NCBI RefSeq assembly: GCF_910588395.1
Contig: NZ_CAJUPA010000005.1
Location: forward strand, 1-64,000
Origin: an uncultured Faecalibaculum sp.
GTDB taxonomy: Bacteria; Bacillota_I; Bacilli_A; Erysipelotrichales; Erysipelotrichaceae
DNA length: 64,000 nucleotides
Direction: 5' to 3'
The position numbers were made by a program, and so were the translations under genes. Positions 7,598 through 16,373 of this stretch are shown here, in pieces. The notes beneath the pieces are model-generated. The model did not search any database, was not told the origin of the DNA, and saw nothing but the letters and a program-made list of their open reading frames with translations. The first letter of the stretch is position 1, and every line of letters starts with the position of its first letter.

Positions 7598-8640
7598 AGC
7601 GCCTTCTTGCTTTTCTGACAACCGGACTGCTGATCGTCAACAGCATTCCCTATCCCCAGCTCATGATGAAAACCGCCGTGCTCAAAGTTCCCGACCGCAC
7701 AGGCACGGAACCGGTCAGCTACGAAACCATCGCGAAAATGCAGCAGGAACTAGCCGCCTGGCCGGTCCTCACTCAGGCCGGTCTGCAGGCCCATGAACAG
7801 GAAAAAAACGCCGGCACCTACGTCATCCCCGGCATGAAATCCACCCTGTCCATGGACAGAGACGGACGTCCGGATACCTGTGTGGACATGACCCCCCAGG
7901 GTCTGGCAGTCACCGACGACTATATTTTCATCTCTGCCTACTGCCACGAAAAAGAACACAATTCCGTTCTGTACATGATCAGCCGGGACAGCCACGAGTT
8001 TGTCAAAACCATTGTTCTGGAAGGCCAGCCCCATGCAGGATCTGTGTGCTGGGATCCCGTCTGGAAACATCTGTGGGTCTCCACCGGCTACACCAACAAC
8101 GCCAGCGCCAGCTACCTGCGAATCCGGGACATCGAAAAATACAGCTTTTCCCAGACCGGAAAACCGCTGCCCTGGTACCGGACACAGAAACTCACCCAGC
8201 TCACCAGAAATTCCTTCATGACCTGTTACGACAGCCGTCTGTATGCCGGAACCTTCACGCTGGACGAACCCACCATGCGTCTGCAGAGCTTCGATCTGAT
8301 TCCTCCCGGACGCATGGCCCGCAGCGGGACCATAGCCGGCAGTGCCATCATCGGCCAGCAGTGTCAGGGAATCACCTTCACGGACGACTATGTTTTTCTG
8401 ACTTTCTCCTACGGACCCTACATCCCCAGCACCCTGTGCGCTTACCCCAGAACCGCAACCCGGTTTCTGAAAAGCGACGCCATCCGCTCCTGGCAGCTGC
8501 CTCCCTGCCTCGAACAGCCCTATGCCCTGGACAACACGCTGTATCTGATGTGGGAAAGCCCCGCCCGCTGCTTCCGCAATGAGCTCATGACGCACATTGA
8601 CCGTGTCCTTGCTCTGGACATCAGCCGCATGATGCACTGA
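7594..8640 (+). CDS. Predicted secreted protein of unknown function
   Basis: A 348-aa protein with a signal-peptide-like N-terminus (KRLLAFLTTGLLIVNSIPYP). The body is rich in short beta segments (GLAVTDDYIFISAYC, LWVSTGYTNN, GITFTDDYVFLTFSYG) that recur at intervals, suggesting a beta-propeller. I do not recognise a named family. It overlaps the DUF4230 gene by four bases, so both probably serve the same envelope process. Two terminators follow. Confidence 0.6.
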   Translation: MKRLLAFLTTGLLIVNSIPYPQLMMKTAVLKVPDRTGTEPVSYETIAKMQQELAAWPVLTQAGLQAHEQEKNAGTYVIPGMKSTLSMDRDGRPDTCVDMTPQGLAVTDDYIFISAYCHEKEHNSVLYMISRDSHEFVKTIVLEGQPHAGSVCWDPVWKHLWVSTGYTNNASASYLRIRDIEKYSFSQTGKPLPWYRTQKLTQLTRNSFMTCYDSRLYAGTFTLDEPTMRLQSFDLIPPGRMARSGTIAGSAIIGQQCQGITFTDDYVFLTFSYGPYIPSTLCAYPRTATRFLKSDAIRSWQLPPCLEQPYALDNTLYLMWESPARCFRNELMTHIDRVLALDISRMMH

Positions 8641-8671
8641 TCCGCTCCCGAATCCTTCATCCAGTCCGCTG

Positions 8672-8708
8672 CCCCCTGGTGCCTTTTGTCGCACCAGGGG
8701 GATTCTGT
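8672..8708 (+). terminator. Terminator after the DUF4230 operon
   Basis: An 11-base perfect stem (CCCCCTGGTGC/GCACCAGGGGG) with an eight-base loop, followed by a T-rich stretch (ATTCTGTTT). Confidence 0.75.
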
Positions 8709-8763
8709 TTATCCGGACCCTGCAGCCATCCACCTGAAAACCGGGACCTGCCTCCCGGATTAC

Positions 8764-8806
8764 ACAAAAAAAGCGTGAGTTCTCAGCTCTTCGCCGCCTC
8801 TCACGC
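8764..8806 (-). terminator. Terminator of the teichoic-acid operon
   Basis: On the minus strand GCGTGAG pairs with CTCACGC around a 20-base loop and is followed by seven Ts. The stem's upstream arm overlaps the stop codon of the last gene of the operon. Confidence 0.75.
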
Positions 8807-9913
8807 CTGGGATCCTGCTTCCATCATCTCATCAATCAGCGCACATACCCGCTGTGTATTGCCGCCGCCGGTATGAGTCAGGTATTTGTCCCTGAAATCG
8901 TCCAGCTTCTTCCAGTCATACCGATCCAAGTCCTTCACCGCCTGCACCAGCTGCTGTTCACTGAACGTCACAGCACCCGGGAAATCCGCTTCATAGGGCA
9001 TGTTCAGCCCTATCGTGTTTCTGTATTCCTCCAGATCCGGCACATAGCTGATCATGGGTTTCTGCAGCAGAGAATAGTCAAAAATCACCGAAGAGAAATC
9101 CGATACCATCGCCGTGCTCAGATGCATCAGCGCATACAGATCCTCCCCCGAAAGATCCAGACTCCTGTCATCCACCTCAATCGTCTGCCGAAGCAGCGGA
9201 TGATACTTGGACACCAGGATCCAGTCCTCCGGCAGATCCTTCACCACTGCCTGCGCCGAAAACGAAGCAGGCCGCATGCCATCCATGATATTTCCCCGAA
9301 ACGTCGGTGCATACAACAGGATTTTCTTTCCCTTCAGCTGCGGATACTTCTCCAGCAGCACCCGGGCTTTTTTCTCCATTGCCCCGGCATCCAGCAGTGT
9401 ATCCAGCCTGGGACACCCTGTTACCTGCACCTGCGCCGGCTGAACCCCGAACGCCTCGCTGTAAACCCGCTGCCACACCGGGGAACAGGCCAGAACCGCA
9501 TCATAATTGCTCACCGTGTACTTCCGCCGGATCTGGTTGCCAAACCGCTTCACCGCCCCGCACGCATGCCACACCTGCAGCACCTTCGTCGATTTCGGTT
9601 TCATATGCGAAATCACATAGTTGTTGTCATTGAGAATCACCAGCTGACTGCGCTTGATCTCCACCAGCTGCCGCAGACAGTTCAGAAAATACAGGAAGTC
9701 CCCCCAGAGATTCTTCCGGAATACCATGAGATCATACCGGATCTCCCACCGTCCATCCTTTTTCAGCTGCTCATCAATCAGTGCGAAATCACTGGTCAGA
9801 CGATTGTGCGTCAGAGAAATGAAGGTGATGGTCCCGGGTTTGGGCTTGATCCAGAACGTGCAGATATCCACAATCCGCAGACAGAAATTCAGTATCAGTA
9901 TTTTCAGTCCCAT
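8801..9913 (-). CDS. CDP-glycerol glycerophosphotransferase family protein (TagB/TagF-like)
   Basis: A 370-aa peripheral membrane transferase of the Glyphos_transf family, which moves glycerol-phosphate (or a related alditol phosphate) from the CDP form onto a lipid-linked teichoic-acid primer. Seen are the WHACGAVKRFG region, LLYAPTFRGN, VSKYHPL and the C-terminal VSDFSSVIFDYSLLQKP motif. In place of the usual WHGTPLK it has WHACGAVK, so its acceptor may differ. The start at 9913 follows a perfect AAGGAGGTGA; the ATG seven codons upstream has no such signal. Last gene of the operon. Confidence 0.85.
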   Translation of the reverse strand: MGLKILILNFCLRIVDICTFWIKPKPGTITFISLTHNRLTSDFALIDEQLKKDGRWEIRYDLMVFRKNLWGDFLYFLNCLRQLVEIKRSQLVILNDNNYVISHMKPKSTKVLQVWHACGAVKRFGNQIRRKYTVSNYDAVLACSPVWQRVYSEAFGVQPAQVQVTGCPRLDTLLDAGAMEKKARVLLEKYPQLKGKKILLYAPTFRGNIMDGMRPASFSAQAVVKDLPEDWILVSKYHPLLRQTIEVDDRSLDLSGEDLYALMHLSTAMVSDFSSVIFDYSLLQKPMISYVPDLEEYRNTIGLNMPYEADFPGAVTFSEQQLVQAVKDLDRYDWKKLDDFRDKYLTHTGGGNTQRVCALIDEMMEAGSQA

Positions 9914-9963
9914 GACCCTCACCTCCTTCTTCACTGCCGATGCGGCTGCGCCTGGCCCGGGCT

Positions 9964-11181
9964 TCAGCTGTCTTCAGGCCCGGTTCCGGCATTCAGTCTG
10001 CCGGCCAGCCAGTCCAGCACTCTGGCGGCTGCATGGCCGTCTTCCCGGTTATTATACCGTTTTGTGAACACGGGATACCGGGAATCGTCGAATTCCCCCG
10101 CTGCCAGATCTTCCAGCAGAGACTCTTCCTGCCGGTAAATCTTTCCGGGAAGTTCAGTTTCGATGTCCATGTAAAAGCCCCGCAGATCGCCGGCATAGCT
10201 TTCCAGATCATACATGTAAAAATACACCGGCCGTCTGAGAATGCCATAGTCGAAGAACACCGAGGAGTAATCCGTTACAAGCGCATCCGAGACCACATAC
10301 AGCTCCCGGATATCCGAATCCGCCGGTACTGAGATCAGAAAATCCTTCAGATCCGGATCATCCCGGAATCTGTTTACAATCAGATAATGAGGCTTGAACA
10401 GGACCACCGTATCCGGTCCCAGTTTTTCTTTCCATTTTCTGAAATCCGCCTTCAAGTCAAACGTGTACCCGGATGCCTGCCAGGAATCATCCCGCCAGGT
10501 GGGGGCATAGAGAATCACCTTTTTACCCGCCGGGATTCCCAGTTCCCTGCGGATCCGCTGCACATCCTCTTCGGTACAGGAAGACAGAAAATCATTCCGG
10601 GGATATCCGGTTTCAATCAGCTTCTCCGGCTGTATGCCGAATGCATGGGGAAAGACTTCTGTGCAGAAGGCATTGGGGCTGATCATGGCATCATATCTGG
10701 CAGAGTCCGTATCATAGGTGGCGCACATCTGTTCATATGACAATCCGGAGCGGTAAAATGTCTGCCCCGGCGCCGCATCAATGTCGTGTCCCAGTTTTTT
10801 CAGCGGCGTGCCGTGCCAGGTCTGCAGATAGATCTGGTTTTTCTTTTTATACAGGTACACCGGCATCTTGCAGTTGAAGATCCAGACCTTCGCCCTGGCC
10901 AGATGGAAAAAATAGGAAAGGGACAGGTAGCGGATGACACTGGCACCGGGAATAGTTTCCTGTTCCGGACTGCGCAGTACCCAGACAAACCGATACCCGG
11001 AAAACTGCGGATCTTTCTGCATGGCTTCATAAATCGCCCGGGGATTGTCACTGCAGCTTCGGCCGTGGAAAGCCAGAAACAGAATCATATGCCGGTCAAC
11101 GGGTACCAGCCGGCACAGGATCCGGTACAGAAAAGCAAAAAGCGGAACCAGTGATTTTTTAAGAACTCTGAGCAGTTTCAT
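9964..11181 (-). CDS. CDP-glycerol glycerophosphotransferase family protein (TagF-like)
   Basis: A 405-aa Glyphos_transf protein for teichoic-acid polymer assembly. The hydrophobic, basic N-terminus fits membrane association. It has the family's two hallmark regions, TWHGTPLKKLG and VTDYSSVFFDYGILRRP, plus LYAPTWRDD between them. The start at 11181 (MKLLRV) follows GCAGGTG. It begins 23 bases inside the acyltransferase gene, so the two are translationally linked. Whether it primes or polymerises cannot be told from sequence. Confidence 0.88.
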   Translation of the reverse strand: MKLLRVLKKSLVPLFAFLYRILCRLVPVDRHMILFLAFHGRSCSDNPRAIYEAMQKDPQFSGYRFVWVLRSPEQETIPGASVIRYLSLSYFFHLARAKVWIFNCKMPVYLYKKKNQIYLQTWHGTPLKKLGHDIDAAPGQTFYRSGLSYEQMCATYDTDSARYDAMISPNAFCTEVFPHAFGIQPEKLIETGYPRNDFLSSCTEEDVQRIRRELGIPAGKKVILYAPTWRDDSWQASGYTFDLKADFRKWKEKLGPDTVVLFKPHYLIVNRFRDDPDLKDFLISVPADSDIRELYVVSDALVTDYSSVFFDYGILRRPVYFYMYDLESYAGDLRGFYMDIETELPGKIYRQEESLLEDLAAGEFDDSRYPVFTKRYNNREDGHAAARVLDWLAGRLNAGTGPEDS

Positions 11182-12178
11182 GGGTTGCACCTGCTTTCCG
11201 GAAAAAAGAACACTGAACCAGCCATTTCAGCGGGTTCTGCAGCAGCCAGACCGTGGGAATCTCTGCCAGCATGACAAGACACACCGCCCCTGCGGTGATC
11301 ATCCAGGGACTGGCTGTCCACATTTCCATAATGTCTCGGGCCATCCCTGTGTAGTGAAATGTCGTATGGGTCAGGTAAATCAGCATGGAATTCCGGCCGC
11401 ACCAGCCAAGCCAGTTCATTCTGAGGTGCAGATTCTGAAGCATCATCAGAATCCCCATACAGGTCGCCGAAGCGGATGCAAAAAACAGAACGGGATTTCC
11501 GAGAATGGAATAGTGGATATCCGGCTGCGCATTGAGCATGCCGGTGACAAACCCGACTGCCACCAGCAGAAAACCGTTGAGCAGGCTCACTGGAAGTCTG
11601 TTCTCATGACGCCGGTACCAGTATCCGAGGCTGGTGAACACAGACAGGACCAGAGTCCGGTTGATCAGATTGCAGTAGAACATCAGGCTGTCGGGCTGAT
11701 AGGGATCATGGGCAGCGATTGCACCGGAGCTGAACAGCGTGATCAGACACAGCAGTCCTTCCCATCTGAGCAGTCCGGTTTTCCGCAAAAAGAAAAACAG
11801 GAGAGCCGAGAGAAAGAACGCAGGAAGATACCACAGGGCGCCGTCACCGGAAAACAGCAGCAGCCGGCTGATGGGATCAATGAATTCCTCAGGATCGCTC
11901 TCCACAAAGAAATTGATGACTGCCTTGAGAAAGGAGAAAACAGCAAAGGGATACAGCAGCACCCGGGTTTCCTTCCGGGCATACTGTCCGAATGTCTGAC
12001 GCACCGGCTTCATTCCCTGCAGATATCCGTTGACTGTCAGAAACAGCGGCAGATGAAAGGAGTAAATCCATTTTTCCAGCCCGGTTTCTCCTGTCATCAG
12101 ATGCCCTGTCACCACAAGGATGATGGCAATTCCCTTGGCATAGTCCAGGACCGGGTTTCTGCTTGCGGTGGCTGTCAT
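11159..12178 (-). CDS. Acyltransferase 3 family membrane protein
   Basis: A 339-aa integral membrane protein with about ten hydrophobic segments. It starts with the family signature NPVLDYAKGIAIILVVTGH (the Arg/Lys-G-I-A-I and H of acyltransferase 3 proteins). Members such as OafA and WecH O-acylate surface sugars. ATGA overlap with the upstream fusion gene and overlap with the downstream TagF-like gene put it inside the teichoic-acid operon, so O-acetylation of the polymer or a linked glycan is a reasonable inference. Confidence 0.85.
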   Translation of the reverse strand: MTATASRNPVLDYAKGIAIILVVTGHLMTGETGLEKWIYSFHLPLFLTVNGYLQGMKPVRQTFGQYARKETRVLLYPFAVFSFLKAVINFFVESDPEEFIDPISRLLLFSGDGALWYLPAFFLSALLFFFLRKTGLLRWEGLLCLITLFSSGAIAAHDPYQPDSLMFYCNLINRTLVLSVFTSLGYWYRRHENRLPVSLLNGFLLVAVGFVTGMLNAQPDIHYSILGNPVLFFASASATCMGILMMLQNLHLRMNWLGWCGRNSMLIYLTHTTFHYTGMARDIMEMWTASPWMITAGAVCLVMLAEIPTVWLLQNPLKWLVQCSFFRKAGATHETAQSS

Positions 12179-14613
12179 TCCAGGATCTGATAGAATTCCT
12201 GCAGCGCCTGCCTGTTGAAGGCTTCTGCATCAAAGGGCTTCAGCTTCAGGGTGTGATCATAGGCTTTGATCATGCCTTCATACAGCCCCTGCTGGCTGTC
12301 ATCCACCAGCTCGCCATATCCCTGTTCCAGAAACTCCCTGGGGCCGGTGATATTGGTGGAAATGACCGGCTTGTCCAGAATGAGGGCTTCCATGATGGAC
12401 ATGGGAAGTCCTTCATAGAAGGAAGACAGAATGAAGCAGTCACATTTGGCCAGTACCGGGAAGGGGTTGGAGAGTGACTGAATCAGAATCACGCGGTCCA
12501 GTCCGTGATCCTGACAATATTCGCAGAGTTCCCTGTATTCCTGACCATGACCGCCAATGATGAACAGGGCAGACTGGGGATGATTCCGGTGGAATTCTTC
12601 AAATGCCAGGATCAGCCGCTTCAGGCCTTTTTCCGGAGAATACCGGGCAACGTCTATGAATTTGTACAGCGAAGAATCATTCAGTATCTCTTCGATTTCC
12701 TTTTCTGTATGCGTGGATTCTGTATTGGCGTCAAAAGCGAATGGCAGCGCCGCATTCTCATGAATGCGCTCGATATTGTTGACGTTGTGCACCACTTTGA
12801 TTTTTTCATCGGCAATGCCGGGCACCAGTTCCTTGATTTCCGGAACCATGCTTTCCCGGATCGGCACAATGGTGTCGTAATCTTCATAGGCCCTGAGAAT
12901 GGACGGAATGTGATAATTTGACCGCGTATCCTTTTCCTTGCGCATATCATTGTGGACATAAATAACCCGGTGAGTATTTTTCAGCTGTCCGAACAAAGCA
13001 GCAATGTTGCGCTCGTAGCCGGTAAAGTGGATCACGTCCGAGAACTGGTTTTCTGCGAAAATCCGCCTGGCTTCCCGCTGGAACATCGCATCTATGCGTT
13101 TCAGAACAAATTTGGAAGTGATATTGAATCTGTAATACAGCAGCTGACAAAAGGCATCCATGATCGTGATATCCTTCCATCCCTGGATGGAGATATAGGA
13201 TATATCTTTGGGAAAGTCGGAAATCACATAATTGTAGCGCTGTACTCTCTGTTTGAAGAACATGACAAAGAAGTTGTATTTTTCTGTATCCAGATGATTC
13301 AGCAGTCCCCGAAGTGATGTGGTCAAACCGTTCTGCGCCAGAGACCCGCCAAAAATCAGCACATTCTTCTTCCCGTTCCGGTAGGATTTTCCGTCAATCA
13401 GATGCAGATCATGCTTTCCGAAGAAAATCTGGTCTCTGATCATTGCCGCTGTATCCTGATGATCCCAGGGATCAAAACGCTCAATGAACTCTGTATAAGG
13501 GCGAACCTCCGGATCATTGATTTCCCGGATCAGTTTCTGAACGGTATCAGCTTTGGGAAACGGCAGTTCTTCATAATCCATGTACACCCCGCGGGTGGCA
13601 AAGTATTCATCTTCGTCATAGGCAAAGAGAACGATTTTCCGTCTAGTGTTCGCAAAATCAAAGAACACGCTGGAGTAATCGGTCACCAGACAGTCCGCAA
13701 TGGACAGAAATTCGTAGGTTTCATATTCTTTGGGGAATGGCCGGATATGGCGGTAGCCTTCATATTCCAGTTCCGCATTGAGAAAGTTGTGCAGATTCAC
13801 ATAGAATATCTGATCATCCCGCAGGCGTTTGTCAATTTCCATCAAAAAGTAGCGGACCGCCAGCAGCTGTTCCTGCACGGACCGTTTTGCCACAGTTCCC
13901 CGCCAGGTGGGCATGTAGGCAATGATCTGATATTCTGTCAGTTCCAGCTTTTCCCGGAGCCGCTGCTGCTGCTCTGTCTGATAAAATACGTAGTTCCTTG
14001 GATATCCGTTCAGCGAGTAGTTTCCCGGGAACAGTTCATCCAGCATGTAATCCCGCCGCATGTGAGAAAACGTGAATTCATTGGGATACAGCAGATAATC
14101 TGCCATGAAGAAATTCCTCTGCGTATTGCCGATTTCATTGGGAGCGGAAATGATGGAGCGCCCAAGGGTTTTCAAAGGCGTGCCATGCCAGGTGTTGAAA
14201 TACATCTGTTCCGGTCGTTTGATGAAATAGACAGGAAGGGTAGAGTTGTTGAACAGATACTTCGCTGTGGCCAGAGCCTTGCAGTACTGATGGGAGTGCA
14301 CTTCCACAAGTTCGTAATCAGTAAAACCATGGAAATCCAGAAAACGCTGCACTTCTTCATGGTTTTTCCGGTTGCAGGCAATGACTTTATGATAATCACT
14401 CAGTCTCGGGTCTTCGGCAATGGCTTTGTAAATGTAGAAAACATTTCCGGAAAAATTATTGGCGCTGTAGGATTCGAAAAAAATCAGCTTTTCATCAATG
14501 GGTTCTTTTTCGTAGTAACTGGTGAAATGAAATCTCGCCCGGTACGCGCGGTTTTTTCGAAAACTGCGGACGTTCCGTTTGATGGCTTTCCAGGTCCTGG
14601 TGAATGTGCTCAT
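12175..14613 (-). CDS. Fusion of CDP-glycerol glycerophosphotransferase and GT4 glycosyltransferase
   Basis: An 812-aa two-domain protein. Residues about 40-400 are a Glyphos_transf domain with FNTWHGTPLKTLG, YMPTWRGT and VTDYSSVFFDFANTRRK. Residues about 415-812 are a GT-B glycosyltransferase of group 1 (KNVLIFGGSLAQNGLTTSL, DVARYSPEKGLKRLI, SSFYEGLPMSIMEALILDKPVI). One chain could therefore add both an alditol phosphate and a sugar to a growing teichoic acid, giving a glycosylated or sugar-containing repeat. It overlaps tagD and the acyltransferase by ATGA junctions. Domain assignment is firm; substrates are unknown. Confidence 0.88.
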   Translation of the reverse strand: MSTFTRTWKAIKRNVRSFRKNRAYRARFHFTSYYEKEPIDEKLIFFESYSANNFSGNVFYIYKAIAEDPRLSDYHKVIACNRKNHEEVQRFLDFHGFTDYELVEVHSHQYCKALATAKYLFNNSTLPVYFIKRPEQMYFNTWHGTPLKTLGRSIISAPNEIGNTQRNFFMADYLLYPNEFTFSHMRRDYMLDELFPGNYSLNGYPRNYVFYQTEQQQRLREKLELTEYQIIAYMPTWRGTVAKRSVQEQLLAVRYFLMEIDKRLRDDQIFYVNLHNFLNAELEYEGYRHIRPFPKEYETYEFLSIADCLVTDYSSVFFDFANTRRKIVLFAYDEDEYFATRGVYMDYEELPFPKADTVQKLIREINDPEVRPYTEFIERFDPWDHQDTAAMIRDQIFFGKHDLHLIDGKSYRNGKKNVLIFGGSLAQNGLTTSLRGLLNHLDTEKYNFFVMFFKQRVQRYNYVISDFPKDISYISIQGWKDITIMDAFCQLLYYRFNITSKFVLKRIDAMFQREARRIFAENQFSDVIHFTGYERNIAALFGQLKNTHRVIYVHNDMRKEKDTRSNYHIPSILRAYEDYDTIVPIRESMVPEIKELVPGIADEKIKVVHNVNNIERIHENAALPFAFDANTESTHTEKEIEEILNDSSLYKFIDVARYSPEKGLKRLILAFEEFHRNHPQSALFIIGGHGQEYRELCEYCQDHGLDRVILIQSLSNPFPVLAKCDCFILSSFYEGLPMSIMEALILDKPVISTNITGPREFLEQGYGELVDDSQQGLYEGMIKAYDHTLKLKPFDAEAFNRQALQEFYQILE

Positions 14614-15059
14614 TCAATCCCCAGCTCCTTCCCGTCACCGTCTGCAGGATTTTCATCCTTTCTTTCGGCTTTCTTCGATCCCAGTTCATCCTTGAGCTGG
14701 GTCGTGGATATCCCTTCAGTCCTGGGAAGATAGACAACCTCGCAGTATTCTTTCAGCTCGTCGAACTTTCCTTTCCAGTCATCCCCCATGACAAACACAT
14801 CCACATCGTGGTCCTGGATGTCCCTGACTTTCTGATCCCAGGAGGTTTCCGGTATCACTTCATCCACATAGCGGATGGCTTTGACGATCTCCATGCGGTC
14901 CTTGTCGCTGATCTGGCATTTTTTCCCCTTGACTGCATTGAAGGCATCACTGGATACACCCACGATCAGATAGTCCCCCAGTTCCTTTGCCCGTTTCAGC
15001 AGATTCAGATGACCAATGTGGAACAGGTCGAAAGTTCCATATGTGATTACTTTTTTCAT
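14610..15059 (-). CDS. tagD: Glycerol-3-phosphate cytidylyltransferase
   Basis: A 149-aa nucleotidyltransferase making CDP-glycerol from CTP and glycerol-3-phosphate, the donor for poly(glycerol phosphate) teichoic acid. The class signature GTFDLFHIGH is at 8-17 and RTEGISTT at 113-120. The catalytic domain is family-length, with an extra charged C-terminal tail of about 25 residues. AAGGAGAAAAATCTC precedes the ATG. Its presence implies that the Glyphos_transf enzymes here use CDP-glycerol. Confidence 0.95.
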   Translation of the reverse strand: MKKVITYGTFDLFHIGHLNLLKRAKELGDYLIVGVSSDAFNAVKGKKCQISDKDRMEIVKAIRYVDEVIPETSWDQKVRDIQDHDVDVFVMGDDWKGKFDELKEYCEVVYLPRTEGISTTQLKDELGSKKAERKDENPADGDGKELGIE

Positions 15060-15075
15060 GAGATTTTTCTCCTTG

Positions 15076-15542
15076 TCATGTATTGCGCCATTGCGGTGTC
15101 ATCCGTGCAAAATGCCTCACCGCATTGCTGAACCCTGTCCGGTTCACGGAAATGATATCCACATCCGAATCAGTCAGGCCTTTCCGGATCTCCCGGATCC
15201 ATCATCGGCAGCAGGAGGGACCAGCCCCCAAAACACTTGTTTCAGTTCACGAATCAGGGCAATATTTCTGCATTGTACAGGTATATTGTCCTCCATTCCG
15301 GCGGTTTTAACAATTTCAATGAATGCTTTGACCTGCGAACGATATGAATGCACTTCCACGATATAATTTACCGATTTGTCATATCTGTCAAATACATCCG
15401 TCATGGAATGGACCCGTCCTCCGTTTTTGTCCCCGGCTGTCAGGCTGTATACCTGTCACATCCCGGCAATACTCATGCAGCTGGCCAACAGATAACCGAA
15501 AAACAGGACAGCAGACAATTCTGCCATCCCGTATATCGTCAT
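15076..15542 (-). pseudogene. Decayed small membrane-anchored protein gene between tagH and tagD
   Basis: An ATG at 15542, six bases after the tagH stop, opens a frame with a membrane segment (AELSAVLFFGYLLASCMSI). It then hits TGA as codon 29 (15456-15458). The same frame continues with protein-like sequence (QVYSLTAGDKNGGRVHSM, then DRYDKSVNYIVEVHSY) to a stop at 15174. A second, shifted frame beginning near 15201 continues as WIREIRKGLTDSDVDIISV and NRTGFSNAVRHFARMTPQ, ending at 15076. One nonsense change and one frameshift would restore a protein of about 150 aa. The family is not recognised. Confidence 0.6.
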
Positions 15543-15547
15543 GAATT

Positions 15548-16363
15548 TCACGAAAACAGCCGTTTCCAGCCTTTTTTCGGCTCTTTGGGCAGCAGCCGCT
15601 TCTTGAATTTCTCATCCAGAAAATCCCGCTTTTCCTGTCCCTTCATGGCATTCAGCTTTTCCACATAGGCGGCGTAGTGATCCGCAACTTCATTCACCGG
15701 TCCCATTTCCACCAGCTGTCCGCCTTCGATCCACATTCCGGTGGTGCAGAAATTGCGGACCTGGTCCAGGGAATGAGAGATGAAGAAGATTGTCTTTCCG
15801 TCGTCATTGCGAAGCTGCATCATGCGGTCCAGACATTTTTTTGCAAATCCTCTGTCACCCACGGACAGGGCTTCGTCGACAATGAATATATCCGGATTCA
15901 ATGCCAGGGAAATGGCAAAACCCAGACGGGATTTCATACCCGAGGAGTATTTTTTCACAGGCTGATAGAGAAAATCTCCGATTTCCGCAAAATTGATCAC
16001 ATCCTGCGTGATTTCTTCAATACGCTTCTTTTTCAGCCCCAGAAGAGCTCCTTTCACTTTGATGTTTTCCAGACCAGTCAGCTGGTTGTTGAGTCCTGTG
16101 TTGATGGCAATCAGACTCTGCTCACCGTTGACTTCAATGGTTCCGGAGTCAATATCGGAAATTCCCGACAGCAGCAGCGAGAGTGTGGATTTTCCGGATC
16201 CATTGGTCCCCAGTATCCCCACCACATCGCCTTTTTTTACCTCAAAGGATACATTTTTCAAAGCATAGAATCTGGAGGAATCAGTTTTGTGCTGGTTGTC
16301 CTTGTTCCTCAGGTCATAGATTTTTGAAACATCTGTGGCCCGAACCGCAATATCCGCTTCCAT
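15548..16363 (-). CDS. tagH: Teichoic-acid ABC transporter ATP-binding protein
   Basis: A 271-aa ATPase of the TagH/KpsT type that powers export of completed teichoic acid with TagG. Walker A GTNGSGKST is at 52-60, the signature SSGMKSR at 140-146, and Walker B DIFIVDEA at 158-165 followed by LSVGD. The N-terminal RNKDNQHK insert before the ATPase core is typical of polysaccharide exporters. CTAGGAGGTGTTTC precedes the ATG. It lacks the long C-terminal extension of B. subtilis TagH. Confidence 0.93.
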   Translation of the reverse strand: MEADIAVRATDVSKIYDLRNKDNQHKTDSSRFYALKNVSFEVKKGDVVGILGTNGSGKSTLSLLLSGISDIDSGTIEVNGEQSLIAINTGLNNQLTGLENIKVKGALLGLKKKRIEEITQDVINFAEIGDFLYQPVKKYSSGMKSRLGFAISLALNPDIFIVDEALSVGDRGFAKKCLDRMMQLRNDDGKTIFFISHSLDQVRNFCTTGMWIEGGQLVEMGPVNEVADHYAAYVEKLNAMKGQEKRDFLDEKFKKRLLPKEPKKGWKRLFS

Positions 16364-16373
16364 GAAACACCTC

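Noticed and set aside
15456..15458. In-frame TGA as selenocysteine or read-through codon
   Set aside because: No SECIS-like hairpin seen and a second lesion (frameshift) lies downstream, so simple gene decay explains both.
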